This document shows, piece after piece, positions 1-8,191 of a DNA stretch of 64,000 nt (positions are counted from its first letter, which is position 1; the number at the start of each line of letters is the position of its first letter). The position numbers and the translations under genes are program-made. The stretch spans positions 1,070,529 through 1,134,528 of the forward strand of contig NZ_WBPF01000013.1 in assembly GCF_008923725.1 (NCBI RefSeq), written 5' to 3'. Source of the stretch: Bacillus sp. CH140a_4T (GTDB taxonomy: Bacteria > Bacillota > Bacilli > Bacillales > Bacillaceae_G). The notes beneath the pieces are model-generated. The model had not been told where the DNA came from. It saw only the letters and a list, made by a program, of their open reading frames with translations, and made no database searches.

Positions 1-37
1 TCCATACAAGCATGGCTAACACATTTGTCCATGTCAT
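1..37 (-). CDS. 5' end of an unidentified gene (cut by window edge)
   Basis: The complement has an AGGAGG ribosome binding site at 45-50 followed by an ATG at 35-37 and an open frame running off the window. Only twelve residues (MTWTNVLAMLVW) are visible, hydrophobic and possibly the start of a membrane segment. It lies downstream of the PspA-like gene on the same strand, but a terminator and a bcr1-like repeat lie between, so co-transcription is doubtful. The family cannot be named. Confidence 0.5.
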   Translation of the reverse strand, partial: MTWTNVLAMLVW

Positions 38-57
38 TGCAAAACCTCCTCTAAAAA

Positions 58-216
58 GATAAAGTGAAACTTTAATCGGTGGGGAAATGTTCATTCCCCG
101 CTGATTATCAGCCCCCACCAATCGGGCATTTACGGGCAGTTGACCTCCCACTCCCACCTCTCTGCTTTCACAAAATGTAGGAGTGGGCGTCTTACTGCCC
201 ACAAATAGCGGGGTAA
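58..216. repeat. bcr1-like dispersed repeat, full copy
   Basis: An intergenic element of about 158 bp that aligns end to end with 37677-37833 (shared AAAGTGAAACTTTAATC start, TTACTGCCC near the end, GCGGG(G/A)TAA tail). It holds two hairpins: a short stem with a GGTGGGG/CCCCGC core, and a long stem pairing GGGCAGTTGACC with its complement near 190-200. Length and structure fit the ~155-bp bcr1 family described from the B. cereus group; the name is from memory, the repeat itself is seen. Confidence 0.75.
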
Positions 217-255
217 TAGAAAACCGACATGAATTCTCTTCAGACATGTCGGTTT
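217..255 (-). terminator. Rho-independent terminator of the pspA-like gene
   Basis: AAACCGACATG (221-231) pairs perfectly with CATGTCGGTTT (245-255), 13-nt loop. Reading the complement, the stem follows the PspA stop codon and is followed by a T-rich tract. Confidence 0.8.
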
Positions 256-271
256 CTTTGTCTATTCTATA

Positions 272-937
272 TTATTTCTCGTACTGCTTCATAATACGAG
301 CTAATTCATCGTCAACAGCAGAATTTTTGTTTAAGCTTGCGAATTCATCATCTAATGACTTTTCTTTCTTGTAAATTTCACCGCTTGCTTCTGCTTCAGC
401 CTCTAATTGAAGAGCTTTCTCTTCCATACGGCTTAAACCAGCTTTTGCTGAGTTTGAATCAAATCCAGACATCGCCTGATTAATATTCTTTTGTGCTTTT
501 GCCGCATTTACACGTGCTACAAGTGTTTCACGTTTATTTTTCAGCTCTGTTAATTGCTTACGCATTTCTTCTAGCTTCAGGCGAAGGTTATCAGCAGCAG
601 CTTTGTTTTGCTCATAGCTTGCCTTATACTCATTCATCTTTTGCTCTGCATTTTGTTTTTCTTCAAGAGCACGACGTGCAAGGTCAAGATTGCTTGCTTG
701 AACAGCCATATGAGCTTGCTCTTCACGCTTTTTCACAAGTGCTTCTTGCTCTTCAAATAATATTTTGAATTTCTTCTCAAGCGCGATTTGAGCTGCTACA
801 CTTTTCTCAGCTTCTTGTACATCCGCTTGCATATCACGTAAATATTGATCCGTCATCTTAACTGGATCTTCCGCTTTTTCAATTAATGAATATACATTCG
901 ACATTGTTAAATCTCGTAATCGTTTAAATACAGACAT
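272..937 (-). CDS. PspA/IM30 (LiaH-like) family protein
   Basis: A 221-residue protein, almost entirely charged coiled coil, beginning MSVFKRLRDLTMSN. The amphipathic N-terminal helix and the early KAEDPVKMTDQYLRDM segment are typical of PspA/IM30/LiaH proteins, which oligomerise on the inner face of the membrane and protect it under envelope stress. The start at 937 is preceded by AGGAGGAATTTGG; an upstream in-frame ATG at 964 has no such site. A strong terminator follows. In Bacillus such genes usually answer to cell-wall antibiotics through LiaRS or sigma-W; no recognisable site for either was identified in the 400-bp upstream gap. Confidence 0.88.
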   Translation of the reverse strand: MSVFKRLRDLTMSNVYSLIEKAEDPVKMTDQYLRDMQADVQEAEKSVAAQIALEKKFKILFEEQEALVKKREEQAHMAVQASNLDLARRALEEKQNAEQKMNEYKASYEQNKAAADNLRLKLEEMRKQLTELKNKRETLVARVNAAKAQKNINQAMSGFDSNSAKAGLSRMEEKALQLEAEAEASGEIYKKEKSLDDEFASLNKNSAVDDELARIMKQYEK

Positions 938-1339
938 CCAAATTCCTCCTATGATATACCTCATATTTCAAATTCACTACTTGGAAAACTGAAAAATCTC
1001 CCTTTACAGTAAAGAATATTCATTTTTACAGCCTATGTGTTTATTATAACAAAACAAAGATGTCCTTACATGTTATTTCCAAAATACATCCAATATAATA
1101 TGACATTCTAGATACAATATTGTTTTCCCAATATATTCTCATTAACCCTCTTTAGAATTGACTAATTTTAACCTACTTTCACTAAATTACATTATTGTAA
1201 TGTTACTGTAAGCTAACTCGATAGTTACGTTTCAATATTTCTTATACACTAATACCAGAAGCAACAAACAAGCTTCTCATCATTTCAGAACTAATACAAA
1301 AACGTATTTACTATAAAACATATAAAAGGAGAAATCATC
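938..1339. other. Divergent intergenic region, pspA-like / lipoprotein
   Basis: About 400 bp, very AT-rich, no gene. It carries the start region of the pspA-like gene on the complement and the lipoprotein leader on the + strand. The only structured element is the dyad at 1187-1212, described separately. Confidence 0.5.
1187..1212 (+). promoter_or_regulatory. Candidate operator TTACA-N15-TGTAAG
   Basis: TTACA (1187-1191) and TGTAAG (1207-1212) are separated by exactly 15 bases, the same spacing as in three better copies at 10020, 17965 and 18086. The left half lacks the leading C of the others, so this is the weakest member. It lies about 130 bp before the lipoprotein gene. Spacing is seen; function is inferred. 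Confidence 0.35.
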
Positions 1340-1918
1340 ATGAAAAAATTAGTAGGAATCGGATTAGCAGCAGCAATTTCACTTGGAGCATTATCAGGTT
1401 GTTCTTTATTAGGAGAAAAAGCGAACGGATTAGTATTATACGGATCAGAAGAGCAAGTTCAAAAAATTACAGATCAAAATAAGAAAGAAGTAAAAGAAAA
1501 AGACTTCTATAAAATGAAAATGGCAACATTAGAGGGTAAAAAAGTACTTGTAATGGATAAGAAAACTGGTGATGAACTTGTTAAGAAAGCACTACTTAAA
1601 AAAGTTGGTAAAAATGATGATACAAAGGCAATCGATAAATTACCAGCTGTAACAGCAGAAGAAGGCGTGCTGTTTGCAAAAGAGAAAGTAGAAAATGCTA
1701 CGCTTGATGGAGCAAAATTAAAATATGAAGGCAACACAATTATCGGTGATGGCCGTTCTTATGCAGATATGTTTGCTATCGTTGATGATGCAACATATGT
1801 AAATGTAAAAGGTGAAGAAAAATCTGTAGGTATTTTGAAATTTGATAAAGACCCAAGCAAAGAGCTACCTGGAGCAAATGGAGTAGAAGCTTCTCAACTT
1901 GTAAAAATTAAAAAATAA
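1340..1918 (+). CDS. Lipoprotein of unknown function
   Basis: A 192-residue protein with a classical lipoprotein signal: positive MKK, hydrophobic core, and LSGC lipobox with Cys21, so it should be lipid-anchored on the outer face of the membrane. The mature part is rich in Lys, Asp and Glu with no motif I recognise (for example NGLVLYGSEEQV near the start, GDGRSYADMFAIVDD near residue 135). AAAGGAG lies just upstream of the ATG. It is a single-gene unit ending at a strong shared terminator, and stands opposite a PspA-like stress gene. No function is proposed. Confidence 0.85.
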   Translation: MKKLVGIGLAAAISLGALSGCSLLGEKANGLVLYGSEEQVQKITDQNKKEVKEKDFYKMKMATLEGKKVLVMDKKTGDELVKKALLKKVGKNDDTKAIDKLPAVTAEEGVLFAKEKVENATLDGAKLKYEGNTIIGDGRSYADMFAIVDDATYVNVKGEEKSVGILKFDKDPSKELPGANGVEASQLVKIKK

Positions 1919-1921
1919 TAG

Positions 1922-1952
1922 AAAAAAGCTTTGCGAAATTCGCAAAGCTTTT
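1922..1952. terminator. Bidirectional terminator, lipoprotein / feo operon
   Basis: AAAAAGCTTTGCG and CGCAAAGCTTTTT form a perfect hairpin with A/T tracts on both sides, placed between the convergent lipoprotein stop (1918) and the last feo gene stop (1955). Confidence 0.85.
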
Positions 1953-1954
1953 TT

Positions 1955-2122
1955 CTATTTATTATGAGCCACTTGCTCCATATCCGGACTACAAGTTTGC
2001 GACTGACATGATTTATGTAAAGAACATGCTGCGCATTTTCCTTTTTTACTTCTCTTTACAAAATTAACTAACGTGTATGCTGCATAACCAAAAATGATAG
2101 CGCCAATTATAATATTGACCAT
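1955..2122 (-). CDS. FeoB-associated Cys-rich membrane protein
   Basis: About 55 residues starting MVNIIIGAIIFGYAAYTLV: one membrane helix, a basic KRSKKG stretch, then a CAACSLHKSC cluster and two more nearby cysteines. This matches the small FeoB-associated Cys-rich proteins encoded right after feoB in Firmicutes, thought to help ferrous iron transport. GGAG lies about 13 nt upstream of ATG 2122 and about 10 nt from a GTG one codon earlier, so the start is uncertain by one codon. The GTG/ATG lies 20 bp beyond the feoB stop. Confidence 0.8.
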   Translation of the reverse strand: MVNIIIGAIIFGYAAYTLVNFVKRSKKGKCAACSLHKSCQSQTCSPDMEQVAHNK

Positions 2123-2141
2123 CACCCTAATACATCTCCTT

Positions 2142-4130
2142 CTAGAATCCGAGTAAGGATCCAACTTGGTATATAATGAACGTTAATACATAAGCAACGA
2201 CGAGCGGATACACGACAGAGAAAATCGTCCACTTGGTTGACCCTGTTTCACGTTTAATAACGGCTACTGTCGCTAAACACGGAACATATAATAAAATAAA
2301 GAACATAAATGCATATGCTGATAACACAGTATAATGTGCTCCCATTACATTACCTAGCACATCTTCTTTCACCGCATAAATAATTGCCATTGTAGAAACG
2401 ACAACTTCTTTCGCTAAAAATCCTGTTAACAAGGATGCCGCAGCTTGCCACGTTCCAAAGCCGAGCGGTGCAAATAGTGGTGCGATAAACCCACCAATCA
2501 TCGCTAAGAAACTGTCTCCCATATCAACACCAAATCCTGATGGACCTGCATAGTTTAATAACCAAATGACAACAGAGCCGCCGAAGATAAATGTACCTGC
2601 TTTACGAACAAATCCTTTCCCTTTCTCCCACGTACTTAACCATAACGTTTTCGCTTGTGGCACGCGGTAAGGCGGTAATTCAATGACGAAAATAGATTTT
2701 TCCGCTTTTAAAATAGTAAGTGACATAATTTTTGTAACGAGTAATGCAAGAACAATACCTGCAACATATAAAGAAAATACAACCGTTGCCTGACTATGAG
2801 GGAAAAATACTCCCGCAAATAACGCATATACAGGTAAACGTGCCGAACAAGACATAAATGGTGTTACAAGAACTGTAAGTAAACGTTCTTTTTCTTGTTC
2901 AATCGTTCTCGCTGCCATAATACCTGGAACATTACATCCAAAACCGATAATCATCGGAATAAACGCTTTTCCGTTTAAACCGAAGAACTCCATAATTCTA
3001 TCCATAACAACTGCAATTCGCGCCATATATCCTGAGTCTTCTAATAATGAAATGAAAAAGAAAAGTGCAAAGATTTGTGGAACGAATACTAATACCGCAC
3101 CAACACCGGCGATAATACCTTCTGTAACGAGCGCTTGAATAAAGTCAGAAGCACCAACACTTGTGAGTCCTGCCGTTACCCAATCCGTAAGCTGTCCGCT
3201 AAAAAATCCATCCAACATATCAGATAAAGGTGTACCGATCCACGTAAACGTAACCTGAAAAATAAAAAACATAACTGCTAAAAAGATTGGAAGTCCTAAA
3301 ATTTTATGTGTAATTAACCCATCGACTTTTTCCGAGAAAGGAATTTTCCCTTCTTTCTCATGCTTCATAACATTTGTTTTTAACTTTTCAATATACGCTT
3401 CACGAGTTTTGTAAATGTGCTCTTCTAACGTACCATCAAGTTTTCCTTCTAGACGAGATCGAATGGCTACAAGTTCCTTATAAATTAGTAATGCTTTCAT
3501 TTCTTTTTCTACTATTTCGTTATTACTTAAAAATTGAAGGGCTAACCATCTCGGATGCTTATAATTCGCTTTCTCTAAAAGAGAAATTACCTCTCCAATT
3601 CCTTCATCCATTAGTACACCATATGAAATAATGAATGGCTTTTTCTCGTTTTTGTCATTTTCTTTAAGCGTTGCAAGTAGTTCTTCACAGCCTTTTCCGC
3701 TTCTTGCAACAACAGAAACGACTGTCACACCTAATAATTCTGATAATCGTTTTACATCAATTACAATGCCTCGTTGCTTTGCCACATCGACCATATTTAA
3801 TCCAATTGAAACCGGTTTTCCAAATTCAAGTAATTGCAACGTTAAATGCATATTTCTCTCGAATTGCGAAGAATCCACTATATTTAACATATGCTGAAAT
3901 TCGTCTGTTAGTAGAAAATTCGTAACAACACCTTCATCACGCGAAACTGGATTTAAATCATAAACACCCGGTAAATCAATTAAGGTTCCTTGTTTATCTT
4001 TTAATTTACCAACCTTCTTTTCTACCGTTACACCGCTCCAGTTTCCTACATACTCATAAGAACCAGTAAGTGCATTAAATAATGATGTCTTTCCTGTATT
4101 TGGGTTCCCTAGCAATGCTACCTTATTCAC
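2142..4130 (-). CDS. feoB: Ferrous iron transport protein B
   Basis: 662 residues. The cytosolic G domain starts at once with the P-loop GNPNTGKTS (8-16) and a DLPGVYDL G3 motif, followed by a helical GDI-like linker and a membrane channel domain from about residue 280. The channel shows the two Gate-type cysteine motifs, CNVPGIMAART and CSARLPVY. FeoB imports Fe2+ across the inner membrane, driven or gated by nucleotide binding. Translation starts at GTG overlapping the feoA stop (GTGA), with AAAGGTGG upstream, so the two are translationally coupled. Length is normal for Firmicute FeoB. Confidence 0.96.
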   Translation of the reverse strand: MNKVALLGNPNTGKTSLFNALTGSYEYVGNWSGVTVEKKVGKLKDKQGTLIDLPGVYDLNPVSRDEGVVTNFLLTDEFQHMLNIVDSSQFERNMHLTLQLLEFGKPVSIGLNMVDVAKQRGIVIDVKRLSELLGVTVVSVVARSGKGCEELLATLKENDKNEKKPFIISYGVLMDEGIGEVISLLEKANYKHPRWLALQFLSNNEIVEKEMKALLIYKELVAIRSRLEGKLDGTLEEHIYKTREAYIEKLKTNVMKHEKEGKIPFSEKVDGLITHKILGLPIFLAVMFFIFQVTFTWIGTPLSDMLDGFFSGQLTDWVTAGLTSVGASDFIQALVTEGIIAGVGAVLVFVPQIFALFFFISLLEDSGYMARIAVVMDRIMEFFGLNGKAFIPMIIGFGCNVPGIMAARTIEQEKERLLTVLVTPFMSCSARLPVYALFAGVFFPHSQATVVFSLYVAGIVLALLVTKIMSLTILKAEKSIFVIELPPYRVPQAKTLWLSTWEKGKGFVRKAGTFIFGGSVVIWLLNYAGPSGFGVDMGDSFLAMIGGFIAPLFAPLGFGTWQAAASLLTGFLAKEVVVSTMAIIYAVKEDVLGNVMGAHYTVLSAYAFMFFILLYVPCLATVAVIKRETGSTKWTIFSVVYPLVVAYVLTFIIYQVGSLLGF

Positions 4131-4354
4131 GCTAATTCCACCTTTATCATTTTCGCGTCACAATGACGAATACTAATTAACTGTCCACGACACTCCAATG
4201 TACAAGGACCTTTGAACATCGCTTTCTGCTTCATACGAAGTTCGCTTCCTTCAGAAAGACCGAAAGCAGCCAGTCTTCTCTTTAGTAAATGATCTAAAGA
4301 CTGCATACTTTTCACTAGCACTTTCTCACCGATTTTAATATCTACTAAACTCAT
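4127..4354 (-). CDS. feoA: Ferrous iron transport protein A
   Basis: 75 residues, an SH3-like FeoA domain (LVDIKIGEKVLVKS at the start, RRLAAFGLSEGSEL in the middle). FeoA is a small cytosolic partner of FeoB. The chosen ATG at 4354 has GGAGGGGGAAGG upstream; the longer frame to 4408 would run through the Fur box and lacks a ribosome binding site. First gene of feoA-feoB-small Cys-rich protein. Confidence 0.93.
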   Translation of the reverse strand: MSLVDIKIGEKVLVKSMQSLDHLLKRRLAAFGLSEGSELRMKQKAMFKGPCTLECRGQLISIRHCDAKMIKVELA

Positions 4355-4376
4355 AACCTTCCCCCTCCGAAGAGAA

Positions 4377-4391
4377 TGATAATTATTTTCA
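4377..4391 (-). promoter_or_regulatory. Fur box upstream of feoA
   Basis: TGATAATTATTTTCA matches the 7-1-7 Bacillus Fur consensus TGATAAT-N-ATTATCA with one mismatch. It lies 23 bp before the feoA start, where Fur with iron would repress the operon. Confidence 0.8.
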
Positions 4392-4549
4392 GAAGAATTA
4401 TAGCACACTCTATTTCTCGAGCACTATCCCCCTTGCCTTCATATTTATTAACATTTTTCTACAATTTTATTTCAATAATTGTCATACGTTATTCATTTGC
4501 CATTCTCATCCATTTCGCTTACAATAAACAATAGCAAATAAAGAATCTC

Positions 4550-4634
4550 GTTATCACTGGGGGAGCCATGTCGCTGAGAGGGAACACTTCGTTCCGACCC
4601 TTCGAACCTGTTAGTTAATGCTAACGCAGGGATT
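4550..4634 (+). ncRNA. TPP riboswitch (THI element)
   Basis: Shows the conserved THI-box order: GGGGGAGCC (4559-4567), CTGAGAGGG (4574-4582), a variable hairpin ACACTTCGTTCC, then GACCCTTCGAACCTG and the GTTAGTTAATGCTAAC hairpin ending in GCAGGGA. Thiamine pyrophosphate binding should turn off the downstream gene thiT, about 100 nt on. I did not see a clear terminator stem before the start codon, so control may act on translation. Confidence 0.95.
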
Positions 4635-4735
4635 GTGCAAACGTTCGAAATACATACCTCTTTTTATTTACGTATTTCGTATCCTCCTATGATACCTATT
4701 CTTTTTTGTATAACTTGGATGTAGGGGGAGACAAC

Positions 4736-5404
4736 ATGCGTAACACCAATTTACAAGCGATGATCGAATCTGCTATTCTTGCAGCCTTCGCCATGATTAT
4801 CGACATTTTACCATTATCACTTAAACTTCCAACAGGCGGTTCCATTTCATTTGCTATGATTCCTATTTTTATTATTGCATACCGCTGGGGCTTTAAATCC
4901 GCTTTCTTAGGTGGTTTAGTTTGGGGACTATTACAAATTGTCGTGGGAGATGCTTACATTTTAACACCTATTCAAGCATTCATTGAGTACTTCATTGCCT
5001 TTGCTTTTATTGGATTTGCTGGTTTATTCTATCGTCCAATCCAAAAAGCACTTTTGACGTCCAATGAAAATAACTTAGAACAATCCAGTTTAGGTAGCCG
5101 TAAAGACAAACCTTCATCAAAACAAAACGAAGGAAAGAAAGTTATTGGTTACATTATCCTTGCTACATTTATTGGTAGCTTTGCTCGCTACTTCTGTCAC
5201 TTCATCGCCGGTATTATTTTCTGGGGACAATATGCACCGAAAGGTCAATCAGCAGTTCTATATTCATTAATCGTAAATGGTAGCACAATGATTGGTTCCT
5301 ATATTCTATGTACCGTTTTACTTATCTTTTTATTTCTTACTTCACCACGCTTATTCAAGAGCATTGATGCTTATCAACTGAATTCGAAGAAAAAGAGCGC
5401 TTAA
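4736..5404 (+). CDS. thiT: ECF thiamine transporter S component
   Basis: 222 residues with six predicted membrane helices. Family signatures include KLPTGGSISFAMIPI, YRWGFKSAFLGGLVWGLLQ and SFARYFCHFIAGIIFWGQYAP, placing it with ThiT/YuaJ, the thiamine-binding subunit that works with the shared ECF ATPase/T module in the membrane. The ATG at 4736 follows GGGGGAGACAAC. It sits behind a TPP riboswitch, which supports the substrate. Oddity: a ~30-residue hydrophilic Ser/Lys/Asn-rich insert (about residues 105-137) separates the two halves, making it longer than the ~190 residues I remember for ThiT. Confidence 0.93.
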   Translation: MRNTNLQAMIESAILAAFAMIIDILPLSLKLPTGGSISFAMIPIFIIAYRWGFKSAFLGGLVWGLLQIVVGDAYILTPIQAFIEYFIAFAFIGFAGLFYRPIQKALLTSNENNLEQSSLGSRKDKPSSKQNEGKKVIGYIILATFIGSFARYFCHFIAGIIFWGQYAPKGQSAVLYSLIVNGSTMIGSYILCTVLLIFLFLTSPRLFKSIDAYQLNSKKKSA

Positions 5405-5419
5405 TGAGCGCTCTTTTTT
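5392..5419 (+). terminator. Terminator of thiT, overlapping its stop codon
   Basis: AAAGAGCGCT and AGCGCTCTTT pair around a five-base loop that contains the TAA stop, followed by a T run. Confidence 0.85.
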
Positions 5420-5590
5420 CATATCGTAATATCAATTAAAAATACAATAAATGCACAAAAGAAAATAAATACCATTATACTTAGCCAATTGCTATGCACG
5501 GTTCATCGACTCCTTACATAACCTCATTTTCTATCCAAAGTATACTGTTTAAAAATAAAGATTAGGTAAAGATAATATGAAAATAAATTA

Positions 5591-5625
5591 AAAAAAGCGT
5601 AGCATGTACCATCTACGCTTTTTTT
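5591..5625 (-). terminator. Terminator of the basI-srtC-regulatory unit
   Basis: AAAAAAGCGTAG (5591-5602) pairs with CTACGCTTTTTT (from 5613). On the complement it includes the kinase stop codon and ends in a T run. Confidence 0.85.
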
Positions 5626-7466
5626 GGTAAGTAGAAGTAAAATAATACACCGTCTTCAGTATTCTTTACCCCATATTCAGCATCGTGTAATTCTAAAATA
5701 TTTTTAGAAATAGCTAGCCCAAGACCCGTTCCACCTTGTGAACGCTGACGAGCTGCATCCACACGATAAAAACGATCCCAAATTTTATCTAATTGCTCTT
5801 CTTCAATGTGAGTACCTTTATTTTCAATACACACTTTTATACGATCCTGCTCATCTATTGTGGAAATCATAATATCCTCTTTATTTGGTGTATAACGTAT
5901 AGCATTCGTAATGAAGTTTACGATGACTTGTTCAATCCGACTTTGATTTGCCATCACTCCAACTGAACATATATTTTTATGCACACGAAGTTCTTTTTTC
6001 TCTATCTCCACAGAAAGGTATTCACATATATCTTCAATTACTGAATCAATATAAAATAAATCCTTTTTCATTTTATATGTACCAGATTCAAATTTAGCTA
6101 ACTCAAGCATATCCAAAATTAAAGTATCCATTTTGTCTACTTCTCTCTCCATCGCTTGAAAATAATACTCTTTTTTATGCTCAGCTACCCCGTCTTTTAA
6201 AATGGAAATACAACTTTTCATAATACTCAGCGGTGTTTTTAATTCATGCGAGACACCAGAAATAAATTCTTTCCGCGTATTTTCTAACTTTCTTTCCTTT
6301 TCAATATCTTGTTCTAGCTGTCCAATATGCGAATGGAGTTTATTAGATAGTGTATTAATATTTTTCGATAAATCACCAATTTCATCTTTTGAAGTAATCG
6401 GAATTTTTTCTGTAAAATCTAAATGAGCTATTTTCTTCGTCGTATCATTTATTTTTAGTAACGGTTTGGCAATTTGTTTTGAATAATAGAACGAAGCTAG
6501 GAAGATGAGAACGACTACAAATGCAATGATGTAGATATAGTAATCTTGCACCATTTGTACAGCCTCATCTACAGGCTGTAAAGAAGCCATTGCATATATA
6601 TATGCTACTGATCCGTCTTTTTCTTCTATTGATTTAATTAATAATTTATATTTTATATCATTTTTTTCATAGTCCATTATTCGTATTGCATCATCTATTT
6701 CCTTACCTTCTTTTAAAAATAATTCGGTTTGAAATTCCTTTATATTATCCAAAAATAAAGTGTTTTTATAAATTGGATTTACGGGGCCTTTTACATCTGG
6801 AAACTGTACTTTCGTAACACGCCCCTCTATGTAAACATCTCTTTCTTGGATAACTTGCTCCTGAACGGCTGGCTTCTTTTCCTTACCAACTTGTTCCATA
6901 GCTGCTTTCTTTTTCTCTTGATCTAAATTACTCATTTTCTCATTAAACGCTTTTTCTAACGGTTTATTAGATCCGCTTAAATTTTGCTTGCCTAGCGTGA
7001 AAGAGAATGGAATATAACTATCATCTTTTTGCACGCCAGAAAAATAAATTTCTTGTCCTAAAAACTGCCCTGATGATTTATTATCAATCTCCTCTATATT
7101 GACGAGATTACCTAAGGGAATCTTGAATATTTGTTGTCCAAAGCTCTTTTGTTGCATACGATTTATTGTTACTTCAAAATAAAAATCATCCACATGTTTT
7201 AAATTCCCATTCTGATCTAATGTCGTAATCCACGTATTATTTTCCCTAAAAAAGTCTTGCTCCAGCTTCTGAATTCCTTCTGCATTTCCTACATAATTTA
7301 AATAATTCTTTTTAAAGGAATCTAAGTTCACTTTAATATCTTCTACTTTTCGATTTGCATAATATTGTTTAAAAAATATCGTTTGTCCAATAAATATCGT
7401 CGCTAAAATTAACATGCATAATGCTGTTGTGAGGGTAAATAATTTTAGTACAATCCCTTTTCTCAT
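5613..7466 (-). CDS. Sensor histidine kinase of the sortase locus
   Basis: 617 residues: an N-terminal membrane helix (about 8-28), a ~280-residue extracellular sensor region rich in Lys/Gln, a second helix near 310-332, a HAMP linker, a dimerisation domain with GVSHELKTPLS (His407), and an ATPase domain with NFITNAIRYTP and GGTGLGLAIS. It overlaps the response regulator by an ATGA, so the pair is coupled. From memory of B. anthracis, a two-component system beside sortase C controls basI in pre-spore cells; the gene order here matches. The signal sensed is unknown. Confidence 0.88.
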   Translation of the reverse strand: MRKGIVLKLFTLTTALCMLILATIFIGQTIFFKQYYANRKVEDIKVNLDSFKKNYLNYVGNAEGIQKLEQDFFRENNTWITTLDQNGNLKHVDDFYFEVTINRMQQKSFGQQIFKIPLGNLVNIEEIDNKSSGQFLGQEIYFSGVQKDDSYIPFSFTLGKQNLSGSNKPLEKAFNEKMSNLDQEKKKAAMEQVGKEKKPAVQEQVIQERDVYIEGRVTKVQFPDVKGPVNPIYKNTLFLDNIKEFQTELFLKEGKEIDDAIRIMDYEKNDIKYKLLIKSIEEKDGSVAYIYAMASLQPVDEAVQMVQDYYIYIIAFVVVLIFLASFYYSKQIAKPLLKINDTTKKIAHLDFTEKIPITSKDEIGDLSKNINTLSNKLHSHIGQLEQDIEKERKLENTRKEFISGVSHELKTPLSIMKSCISILKDGVAEHKKEYYFQAMEREVDKMDTLILDMLELAKFESGTYKMKKDLFYIDSVIEDICEYLSVEIEKKELRVHKNICSVGVMANQSRIEQVIVNFITNAIRYTPNKEDIMISTIDEQDRIKVCIENKGTHIEEEQLDKIWDRFYRVDAARQRSQGGTGLGLAISKNILELHDAEYGVKNTEDGVLFYFYLPKKA

Positions 7467-8152
7467 ACATTCCCCTCAAATTTATAACCTGTTCGTACTA
7501 CAGTTGTAATGTACTTTGCTTTCTCTCCTAATTTATTTCTTAAATTACGAATATGACTATTAACCGTTCGATCATCACCAGCAAATTCATATCCCCAAAT
7601 TCTTGAAATTAATTGTTCCCTTGTTAGTACAATTCCTTGGTTTTTCATGAAATACACTAATATTTCAAACTCCGTATGCGTTAAACTAACATCTGCCTCA
7701 TCAACAGTAACAGTACGTGACGGAAAATGGACGTGGATGCCATGAATCGATAACGTATCATCTTCGTTCTCTAAAGGTTTCTTCGATGCTTTTCTACTTT
7801 CTAATAATCGTTTCGCTCTTGCTAATAGAATGGGTGGACTATACGGCTTCGTCACATAGTCATCTGCCCCAAGTTCAAAACCAAGTAACGTATCATCTTC
7901 ATCTACGCGCGCCGTCAGCATAATGATAGGAACTTCAGACGTCTTACGGATTCTTCGGCAAACAGACCAGCCATCAAGTTCTGGCAACATAATATCAAGA
8001 ATAACTAAATCTACCTCTTCCTCCTCAAATACAACTAAAGCTTCTTTCCCATCTCTTGCTTCAAACACTACATATTGCTCGCTCAAAAAATAATCTTTTA
8101 ATATTTCACGTAAAATATCTTCATCTTCCACAATTAAAATATTTTTTGACAT
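7463..8152 (-). CDS. OmpR-family response regulator of the sortase locus
   Basis: 229 residues: a receiver domain with acidic pocket (VEDED near residue 8), phosphoacceptor Asp53 in VILDIMLPE and Lys in TKPYSPP, then a winged-helix DNA-binding domain ending TVVRTGYKFEG. It lies 39 bp after the sortase gene and overlaps the kinase gene. By position it probably controls the basI-srtC unit, including itself. Start chosen at the ATG about 12 nt after GGGGGAT. Confidence 0.92.
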   Translation of the reverse strand: MSKNILIVEDEDILREILKDYFLSEQYVVFEARDGKEALVVFEEEEVDLVILDIMLPELDGWSVCRRIRKTSEVPIIMLTARVDEDDTLLGFELGADDYVTKPYSPPILLARAKRLLESRKASKKPLENEDDTLSIHGIHVHFPSRTVTVDEADVSLTHTEFEILVYFMKNQGIVLTREQLISRIWGYEFAGDDRTVNSHIRNLRNKLGEKAKYITTVVRTGYKFEGNV

Positions 8153-8191
8153 AGCTTATGTATCCCCCTTCCGTTTTCAGAAACTATCACT

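Noticed and set aside
4127-4408. Longer FeoA starting at 4408
   Set aside because: The extra 18 codons cross the Fur box and lack a ribosome binding site.
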